NCBI GenBank assembly: GCA_041736895.1
Contig: JBGSSS010000095.1
Coordinates: forward strand, 1-64,000
Reading direction: 5' to 3'
Source of the DNA: JANRLT01 sp041736895
Lineage (GTDB): Bacteria > Planctomycetota > Planctomycetia > Pirellulales > JALHPA01
DNA: 64,000 nt
Shown one piece after another: positions 58,513 to 64,000 of the stretch. The notes below the pieces were generated by a model. It was not told the DNA's origin. It worked only from the letters and a program-made list of their open reading frames with translations, and did no database searches. Each line of letters opens with the position of its first letter. Within the stretch, counting starts at the first letter, position 1. Made by a program: the position numbers and the translations under genes.

Positions 58513-58868
58513 GAAGCAGCAGGACGAAATGCTCCCAGGGGATGAACCCCTGGGCTTTGAAAAGGGGAATCAATTTGATTTTCCCTCCCGTGGAAAAATG
58601 TGAGTATTGTCTCGAATACACTGGTTGCTAGCGTTGCAACGGATGCCGCAACGTCTTTTCAGGAAAGAACTTGCGGTCGTTCCACGGAATTTGCTCCCGT
58701 CTCTTGAAAGATCGGATATATTTACCTGTGGCCATATAGGAATGGCCATTAGATTGCGGAACTCTATTCTGAGTTCTGATGCTCCTCTGTCGCGGGATTC
58801 CAATCCCTGACGTTGTCGGGCAATCATGGTCCGTGAGGGGGTCGCCGAAAAAGGTCCGGCCCTCGTGA
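58513..58868. other. 356-nt intergenic region, cdsA to phoH
   Basis: Contains one CCCAGGGG-family hairpin (58534-58559). A 67-codon plus-strand ORF at 58607 and an 85-codon minus-strand ORF at 58570 overlap each other, lack recognisable domains and are not called. The phoH start has no clear ribosome site. Nothing else is evident. Confidence 0.45.
58534..58559 (-). repeat. CCCAGGGG-family hairpin
   Basis: CCCAGGGG (58534-58541), loop ATGAA, CCCCTGGG (58547-58554), then CTTTG. Reverse complement resembles 13784-13806. Confidence 0.8.
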
Positions 58869-59837
58869 ATGAATACTCAGTCCATCTCGGTCATTGACGC
58901 GAAGACGCTGCTCACGATCTTCGGGCCACGCGATACGCACCTGCGAAAAATCCGTTCCGCGCTGGGGGTCATGATCACCGCGCGCGAGGATCGGATCATC
59001 GTCGAAGGCGATGAAGCCCCCGTTGCCCAAGCCATCAAGGTCGTCGAGCAACTCAAAAAGATTGCCGAGCAGCGCGGGCAGATCGACGCGCACGAACTTG
59101 CCGGCATTCTCGCCGCCGTCACGGGCAAGGTCCGTGAAGCCAACCATGCCCCGATCAGCGGGCTCTCGGTCGGCAAACAAGTCCGCCCACGCACACCCGG
59201 CCAAGCGGCGTACGTCGAAGCGATCCAGAAGCACGACCTCGTGTTTTGCACGGGCCCCGCGGGTTGCGGCAAGACGTACCTCGCCGTGGCGATGGCCGTC
59301 TCAGCATTCAAGCAAGACCGCATTCGCAAGATCGTCCTTGTGCGGCCGGCCGTCGAAGCGGGCGAAAGCCTGGGCTTTCTGCCGGGCAGCCTCGAAGAAA
59401 AGATCAATCCGTATCTCCGCCCGCTGCTCGACTCGCTGCAGGACTTGCTTGATTACGAACAGGTCAAGCGTCTCAGCGAGCAGGACATCATCGAGATGGT
59501 TCCGTTAGCGTACATGCGCGGGCGAACCTTGAACGATGCGTTCATCATTCTCGACGAAGCGCAGAACACGACGATCTCGCAGATGAAGATGTTCCTCACC
59601 CGCATGGGGAATAATTCCAAGATTGTCGTCTCGGGCGACACGACGCAGATCGACTTGCCCCCGCATACAATGTCGGGTTTTGTCGACGCGCTGGGTCGGC
59701 TACGCGGAATTCCCGGCACGGCCGAAGTGAATATGCAGAAGGAAGATATCGTGCGGCATCGTCTGGTCCAAGCGATCGTCGATGCTTACGCCGACGACGA
59801 CACGCAGGGGCATACGCCGGCGCGGAGAAAGAAATAA
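58869..59837 (+). CDS. phoH: PhoH-family ATPase (YbeZ-like)
   Basis: Cytoplasmic P-loop ATPase with RNA-related roles; in many bacteria it works with YbeY. 322 residues. An N-terminal KH-like part (1-80) is followed by Walker A CTGPAGCGKTYLA (127-139), then RPAVEAGESLGFLPGSLEEK, Walker B FIILDEAQN (233-241) and GDTTQIDLP. The C-terminal PARRKK tail is short and basic. Next come the 7TM-HD and ybeY genes. Start chosen as MNTQSISVID. Confidence 0.93.
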   Translation: MNTQSISVIDAKTLLTIFGPRDTHLRKIRSALGVMITAREDRIIVEGDEAPVAQAIKVVEQLKKIAEQRGQIDAHELAGILAAVTGKVREANHAPISGLSVGKQVRPRTPGQAAYVEAIQKHDLVFCTGPAGCGKTYLAVAMAVSAFKQDRIRKIVLVRPAVEAGESLGFLPGSLEEKINPYLRPLLDSLQDLLDYEQVKRLSEQDIIEMVPLAYMRGRTLNDAFIILDEAQNTTISQMKMFLTRMGNNSKIVVSGDTTQIDLPPHTMSGFVDALGRLRGIPGTAEVNMQKEDIVRHRLVQAIVDAYADDDTQGHTPARRKK

Positions 59838-59840
59838 AAT

Positions 59841-59975
59841 CAGGGGCTGGGGGTTCGGGATTGGGGGGGGTAGGGAAATGCAAATACTCTCAAAGCCGCA
59901 ATCGAATCCCAGCAACTGAAAGCAAAACATCAATCTTCCATTACTTCCCGAATCCCCAATCCCCAATCCCTAGAA
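59841..59975. repeat. G-rich / C-rich inverted low-complexity repeat
   Basis: GGGGCTGGGGGTTCGGGATT and on (59841-59875) and, further on, CCCGAATCCCCAATCCCCAA and on (59947-59972) can pair across about 70 nt. It fills the gap between phoH and the 7TM-HD gene. Confidence 0.55.
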
Positions 59976-59979
59976 CGAA

Positions 59980-62334
59980 GTGGCTACTGGCAATTACCGC
60001 CGACCTTCGCGATTGCAACGGGGAAGTTCCGTCGAACTTCCGCCGAATCTGATCGAACGCACCTGGGACTCGGTGCGGCGGGGCGACGTGCTGTTGCGGC
60101 TGGGAATTTGCTGCGCGGCGATTTTGGCGATGTGGGCGATCGTCCGCGGGTGGAATCCGCCGTTTGGCTATCGCACGAATAACACGCCGTCGCGCAGTTT
60201 GACCGCGCGAATCGATTTCCAGCAGCCGGACAACGAAAAAACCCGCGAGCTCCGCGATGAAGCAGCGCGTTCGGTGACGCCGATCTTTGTGAACAACACG
60301 GCGCCGCTCGCGAAGCTGCGGACGGAGCTGCGCGACCGTTTGAATGAAATGGCCAATGCCGAAACGCTCGACAAAGTGAAAGCCGGACTCTGGTCCGAAT
60401 TCGAACCGAACAAACCGCCGCCGAAAACGCCGGTTCCCGCGCCGACGATCAAAGGGCTAGGCGAGCTGTCGTTGGCCAGCGGAGCGCAGGCGATCAATAA
60501 AGAATTGGGCGTCCCCACCCCCGAAGAAATCGCTTATCAGAACTTTCGCAAGCGCTTCACTCCCGCCACGGAGTTCGAAAAATTTTACTCTCCCGTCGGG
60601 ACCGCGATTCAGGAGTTGGAAAACAAAGGGATCCTCGACACGGCGAACACGAACTATCCGCAGCCGGAATCGTTATTGAAACTGGCGATTCGTCTGCCCA
60701 GCAGCCAGCAGTTCGATCTGATGGTGACGATTTCTGAAGTGCGTATCGAAGAAGCTAGAAATCAATTATTAACTCGGCTCAAGGCGAATCCGGTGATCGG
60801 ACCCGAGGCGGCGCAGCTCTTGTTCAACTGGCTGTCGCCGCGGATCAAGGGAACGCTCACCTATGACGAGAAAAACACGCGTCAGGAAGAAGCCCGGGCT
60901 CGGGAAGCCATCCCCGTCGCGATGGTTTCATACAAAGCCAATACCGACATCTTGGTTCGCGGCAACGATGTGCTCGACCACGATGAGATCAAGCTGCTGC
61001 GCAGCGAGCATGAAGCGTTGCTGCAGCAACTGACTTGGACCGATCGGCTGACGGCATCTGCCGCCGTGTTCGGCATGTTTTTCGCCCTGTTTGTGCTGTG
61101 CGGTTTCTATAGCTATTTCCGCGAGCAGACGCTCCTGACCGATCTCTGGCGCTTTACCAGCGTCGTGGTCTTGGCGGTGTTGACCGTGGGCTTGGCGCAT
61201 CTCGCGTCGGGCGACGGGTTGCGCGCGGAGATGATTCCGGTGCTGATCTTCGGGATGACGATCGCGATCGCCTTTCATCAGGAAGTCGCCTTGCTGCTCT
61301 CGGCCGAGATGGCGCTCGTTGTCGTTTTCACGCTGGGCCAGGGCTTGGCCGAATACGTCGTCATCTTGAGCGCTGTGGCGACCGCCGTGTTGTTGATCGG
61401 ACGGATTCGGAGTCGGAGCAAGCTGATCTATGTCGGCTGCGCGACGGCCGTCGTCGTCGGGCTGACGTCGATTGGCGTCAATGTGCTGGATCATCAGCCC
61501 ATCAATGCCGCGCTCTTCAACAACGCCGCGCTGCATAGCTTCTGGGCGCTGACCGCGTGCTTTATCGTCTCGGGCTTATTGCCATTTATTGAGAAACTGT
61601 TTGGGGTGCTGACCGATTTGAGCTTGTTCGAACTCGGCGATCCCTCGCATCCGCTGTTGCAGCAACTCGTGCAACGCGCTCCTGGCACCTACAACCATTC
61701 GATCAATGTCGCGAGCATTGCCGAAGCGGCGGCCGAAGCGATCGGCGCGCGGGGATTGTTGGTGCGCGTCGGGGCGTACTTCCATGACATCGGCAAGATG
61801 TGTAAGCCGAGCTATTTCATCGAAAACCAAGGCCGCGATGTCAATCGCCACGAGTCCTTGAACCCGGCAATGAGCACCTTGGTCATTATCGCGCACATCA
61901 AGGACGGGGCCGATATGGCGCTGCAGCATCACCTGCCGCAAGCGATTATCGACTTTATCCAACAGCATCATGGCACGACGCTCGTTGAGTATTTCTACAA
62001 TCGCGCCAGCCGCGAAAGCGAAAAAAATCCCGACGCCGCCGAAGTCGATGAAGCCAGCTTTCGCTACCCCGGTCCGAAGCCGCAAAGCAAGGAGGCCGGC
62101 ATCCTGATGCTGGCCGATGCTTCGGAAAGCGCCAGCCGGACGCTCACCGATCCGACGCCGGCGCGGATCGAAAACTTGATCCATGATTTGTCCATGAAGC
62201 GGTTGATCGACGGCCAATTCGACGATTGCGGCCTGACGCTGCGGGAATTGGCCACGGTGCAAGAAAGCCTGGCCAAGTCCCTGACCGCTGTTTATCACGG
62301 CCGCGTCAAGTATCCTGATGCACGCACGGCGTAA
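59980..62334 (+). CDS. 7TM-HD phosphodiesterase (PgpH-like, c-di-AMP type)
   Basis: 784-residue membrane protein from a GTG start. TM1 at about 37-58, an extracytoplasmic 7TMR-HD-like domain (about 70-360), then seven transmembrane helices (about 360-535), then the cytosolic HD domain (about 565-775). The HD core reads RAPGTYNHSINVASIAEAAA, AYFHDIGKMCKPSYFIENQ (metal pair His602-Asp603), and further His residues NRHESLNP, LQHHLPQAIIDFIQQHHGTT. PgpH enzymes hydrolyse cyclic di-AMP; here this is inference from architecture. The order phoH, HD gene, ybeY is common. Confidence 0.9.
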   Translation: MATGNYRRPSRLQRGSSVELPPNLIERTWDSVRRGDVLLRLGICCAAILAMWAIVRGWNPPFGYRTNNTPSRSLTARIDFQQPDNEKTRELRDEAARSVTPIFVNNTAPLAKLRTELRDRLNEMANAETLDKVKAGLWSEFEPNKPPPKTPVPAPTIKGLGELSLASGAQAINKELGVPTPEEIAYQNFRKRFTPATEFEKFYSPVGTAIQELENKGILDTANTNYPQPESLLKLAIRLPSSQQFDLMVTISEVRIEEARNQLLTRLKANPVIGPEAAQLLFNWLSPRIKGTLTYDEKNTRQEEARAREAIPVAMVSYKANTDILVRGNDVLDHDEIKLLRSEHEALLQQLTWTDRLTASAAVFGMFFALFVLCGFYSYFREQTLLTDLWRFTSVVVLAVLTVGLAHLASGDGLRAEMIPVLIFGMTIAIAFHQEVALLLSAEMALVVVFTLGQGLAEYVVILSAVATAVLLIGRIRSRSKLIYVGCATAVVVGLTSIGVNVLDHQPINAALFNNAALHSFWALTACFIVSGLLPFIEKLFGVLTDLSLFELGDPSHPLLQQLVQRAPGTYNHSINVASIAEAAAEAIGARGLLVRVGAYFHDIGKMCKPSYFIENQGRDVNRHESLNPAMSTLVIIAHIKDGADMALQHHLPQAIIDFIQQHHGTTLVEYFYNRASRESEKNPDAAEVDEASFRYPGPKPQSKEAGILMLADASESASRTLTDPTPARIENLIHDLSMKRLIDGQFDDCGLTLRELATVQESLAKSLTAVYHGRVKYPDARTA

Positions 62335-62340
62335 AATTCT

Positions 62341-62366
62341 CCCAGGGGGTGAACCCCTGGGCTTTG
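62341..62366 (-). repeat. CCCAGGGG-family hairpin
   Basis: CCCAGGGG (62341-62348), loop GTGAA, CCCCTGGG (62354-62361), then CTTTG; starts 6 nt after the stop codon of the 7TM-HD gene. Confidence 0.8.
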
Positions 62367-62420
62367 TTTTTGAATCCAGTTGTTCTGAAAAACGAAATTC
62401 GCTCGTAAATATTCCTTTGC

Positions 62421-62978
62421 ATGTCCGCTCCGGCTCCGCATCCTATTCACGTTTCGATCGCCAATCAGCAAGAAGCGCTGCCGCTGGACTACGCGCAGAT
62501 TCGCCGTGCCGTGCGCACCGTGCTGGCGGGCGAAGGCTGCCGGAAAGCCAAAATTTCGCTCGCGTTTATCACCGATGAGGCGATCCACGCGCTTAATAAG
62601 CGATTCCTCGACCACGATTATCCGACCGACGTCCTGACGTTTCCACTCGACAACGGCAAGAACGGCCTCGAGGGCGAAATCGTCATCAGCAGCGATACGG
62701 CCATCAGCCAGGGAGCCGAATACGACAATGATCCCCAGCGCGAATTGCTGCTCTATGTGGTGCATGGCGTCTTGCATCTGATGGATTACGACGACCAAAC
62801 CGAGTCGGCCAAGCGGGCGATGCGGGCGCGCGAGCAGCATTACCTAAAGCTGTTGGATGAGCCTGAGCAAGCAGCGTCAGCAGTTCCAGCGGCCAAAGCC
62901 AAACCTTCGGGCTTTACGCCCAAGCCTGGCAAGCGAATGCCGCCCAAGCAGAATCGTCCGCGGAGGCCGGGTCGATGA
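62421..62978 (+). CDS. ybeY: Endoribonuclease YbeY, variant zinc motif
   Basis: Metal-dependent RNase used in rRNA maturation and ribosome quality control. 185 residues. ISLAFITDEAIHALNKRFLD and DYPTDVLTFPLD (the conserved TDVLSFP-type block), LEGEIVISSDTA, then HGVLHLMDYDD (115-125). The canonical motif is HGxLHLxGYDH with three His ligands; here His115 and His119 are kept, Gly122 is Asp and the third ligand is Asp125. A basic Pro/Lys tail of about 40 residues (KPSGFTPKPGKRMPPK, NRPRRPGR) follows the core. Four-nt overlap with the next gene. Confidence 0.9.
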   Translation: MSAPAPHPIHVSIANQQEALPLDYAQIRRAVRTVLAGEGCRKAKISLAFITDEAIHALNKRFLDHDYPTDVLTFPLDNGKNGLEGEIVISSDTAISQGAEYDNDPQRELLLYVVHGVLHLMDYDDQTESAKRAMRAREQHYLKLLDEPEQAASAVPAAKAKPSGFTPKPGKRMPPKQNRPRRPGR

Positions 62979-64000
62979 GCAGTGGCCAATGGATCATCCT
63001 GATCTCGATTTGGGTCGGCACGACGTTGCTGTCGTTGGCGAGCTTGTGTCTGCGTTCGGCGTCGCGTTCGCGGTTGCAGGAACTTTGCCGGCAACAGGGA
63101 AACGAAGCCCGTGCGACGGCGATTCTCGCGGCGCAAGAACCGCTGTCGCTGCGTTTGGATGCGTTGGCGATTTTGGGAGCGATGCTGGGGAATTTGTTCG
63201 TTCCGTTAAGTTGGGAGGCAGTAGAAACTAACGGGATTTGGTGGCTCTGGCTGGCCGCCTCGATTGGTCTGACGTTGAGCAGTCTCTACTTGTTGCCGGT
63301 GGTGCTGCAGCGTCTTTGCGGCGAAGGCTGGCTGCTGCGGACTTGGTCCGTGTGGGCATTGCTGGGACAATTGATCTCGCCGCTCTTTGCTTTGCGCGAT
63401 GCCTTGCGCCGCTGGTCCGAGTCTTTTCAAGAACCGGAGCAAGAGGGCGAAGCCGAAGAAGATTTGGCCGAGGAAATCCGCGAAATTGTCAACGCCGGCC
63501 AGCGCGAAGGCCTGATCGAAAACGATGAGCGCGAAATGATCGAAAGCGTCATGGACCTGGCCGATGCAACCATCGCCCAGATCATGACGCCGCGCATCGA
63601 AATGGTTTCGATCTCGGTCGATGTCAGTTGGGACGAGTTGCTGCGGCTGGCGAGCGAGAGCGGCCATTCGCGTTTGCCCGTGCACGGCAAATCGCGCGAC
63701 GAGATCGTCGGCGTGCTGCACATCAAGGACGTGCTCGTGGAATTGGCCCGCGGCCAACGCCAGCGGCGTCCATTGCGAGCATTGTTGCGCCGGCCGTTCT
63801 TCGTGCCCGAGACGAAACCCGTCAATGAAATGCTGCAAGAGTTCCAGCGCGGGCGGACGCACATCGCCGTGGTGCTCGATGAGCATGGCGGGGTTTCGGG
63901 GCTCGTGACGATCGAGGATGTCCTCGAAGAAATTGTCGGGGAGATCGCCGACGAACACGACGATGCCTTGGTCGATGGACTGAAGCAACTCGACGAGCAT
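62975..64000 (+). CDS. CorC/HlyC-type CNNM-family CBS-domain protein (runs off the right edge)
   Basis: The ATG at 62975 overlaps the ybeY stop (ATGA) and the frame is open to the end, so the gene is truncated on the right. The N-terminus (about 1-155) has several hydrophobic segments (WIILISIWVGTTLLSLASLC; LDALAILGAMLGNLF; WWLWLAASIGLTLSSLYLLP; WSVWALLGQLISPLFAL), an integral-membrane part, though less regular than a standard DUF21. Next come EIREIVNAGQREGLIENDER, EMIESVMDLADATIAQIMTP (the pre-CBS helix) and two CBS motifs (SGHSRLPVHGKSRDEIVGVL; GRTHIAVVLDEHGGVSGLVT then IEDVLEEIVGEI). Related proteins act in metal or membrane homeostasis. A 264-codon minus-strand ORF covering the same bases is its shadow. 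Confidence 0.9.
   Translation, partial: MSSGQWIILISIWVGTTLLSLASLCLRSASRSRLQELCRQQGNEARATAILAAQEPLSLRLDALAILGAMLGNLFVPLSWEAVETNGIWWLWLAASIGLTLSSLYLLPVVLQRLCGEGWLLRTWSVWALLGQLISPLFALRDALRRWSESFQEPEQEGEAEEDLAEEIREIVNAGQREGLIENDEREMIESVMDLADATIAQIMTPRIEMVSISVDVSWDELLRLASESGHSRLPVHGKSRDEIVGVLHIKDVLVELARGQRQRRPLRALLRRPFFVPETKPVNEMLQEFQRGRTHIAVVLDEHGGVSGLVTIEDVLEEIVGEIADEHDDALVDGLKQLDEH

Noticed and set aside
58570..58827. Two overlapping small ORFs (58607-58810 plus, 58570-58827 minus)
   Set aside because: Neither has a ribosome site or a domain and they contradict each other; left as non-coding.
63206..64000. 264-codon minus-strand frame at the right edge
   Set aside because: Opposite strand of the CorC/HlyC-type gene (62975 to the end), which has clear CBS motifs and is translationally coupled to ybeY.

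Overview
The window is GC-rich bacterial chromosome with 55 protein genes I can support, about evenly split between strands. No rRNA, tRNA, CRISPR array, insertion sequence, integrase or phage gene was seen. The gene content points to a planctomycete, most likely of the Pirellulales type: a DUF1501 protein paired with a cytochrome-like DUF1549/DUF1553 protein, a chain of large pseudopilins, many secreted proteins of unknown role, frequent GTG/TTG starts, and intergenic regions crowded with small palindromes. This taxonomic call is an inference from content, not a database match.

Layout. 1-10122: type II secretion/pilus-like operon (the C-terminal part of a GspF-like membrane protein, four pseudopilins, and a giant 1655-residue GspK-like protein). 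10301-18871: YchF ATPase, a small cysteine-pair secreted protein behind a long leader hairpin, a TauE/SafE exporter, three methyltransferases, a FemAB/BioF2-type acyltransferase, a HAD phosphatase and an SpsF-like cytidylyltransferase. 18908-28899: a KOW-domain microprotein, a large secreted protein, an S9 peptidase, AMP nucleosidase, then the DUF1549-DUF1501 pair. 29119-32160: a TfoX C-terminal-domain protein facing a three-gene HicB-like/Phd-like/YoeB operon, and a glutamine-rich coiled-coil membrane protein. 32454-43160: a DCC oxidoreductase, a CitG-like protein, a lipoprotein cyclophilin, a three-gene ABC exporter operon, a LuxR-type response regulator, a class IV aminotransferase, a Gfo/Idh oxidoreductase and biotin ligase. 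43361-46068: two tandem paralogous outer-membrane-type proteins. 46243-52562: a complete opp/dpp peptide transporter operon on the minus strand. 52788-64000: an ArsR regulator, a TlpA-like thioredoxin, a SpoU methyltransferase, PurA, a BrnT-like/XRE pair, then UppS, CdsA, PhoH, a 7TM-HD phosphodiesterase, YbeY and a CorC/HlyC-type CBS protein that runs off the right end.

The genes are mostly chromosomal housekeeping and envelope functions. UppS and CdsA supply lipid carriers and phospholipid precursors. PhoH, 7TM-HD, YbeY and CorC form the familiar ybeZ-ybeY-corC neighbourhood linked to RNA and ribosome quality control. The opp operon imports peptides.

The least conventional signal is in the DNA between genes. 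At least seven families of short palindromes and hairpins recur. The most striking is a family with a fixed GTAG start followed by a hairpin whose stem sequence differs at nearly every locus while pairing stays perfect. In four genes the TAG stop codon is itself the TAG at the start of such a hairpin. Together these elements look like a dispersed system of 3'-end structures, acting as terminators or RNA-stability elements, as REP-like mobile palindromes, or as both. Other oddities worth checking are a PurA with Gly15 replaced by Asp, a YbeY whose third zinc-ligand His is Asp, a two-helix insertion in the GspF-like protein, and toxin-antitoxin genes placed 3 nt ahead of uppS.
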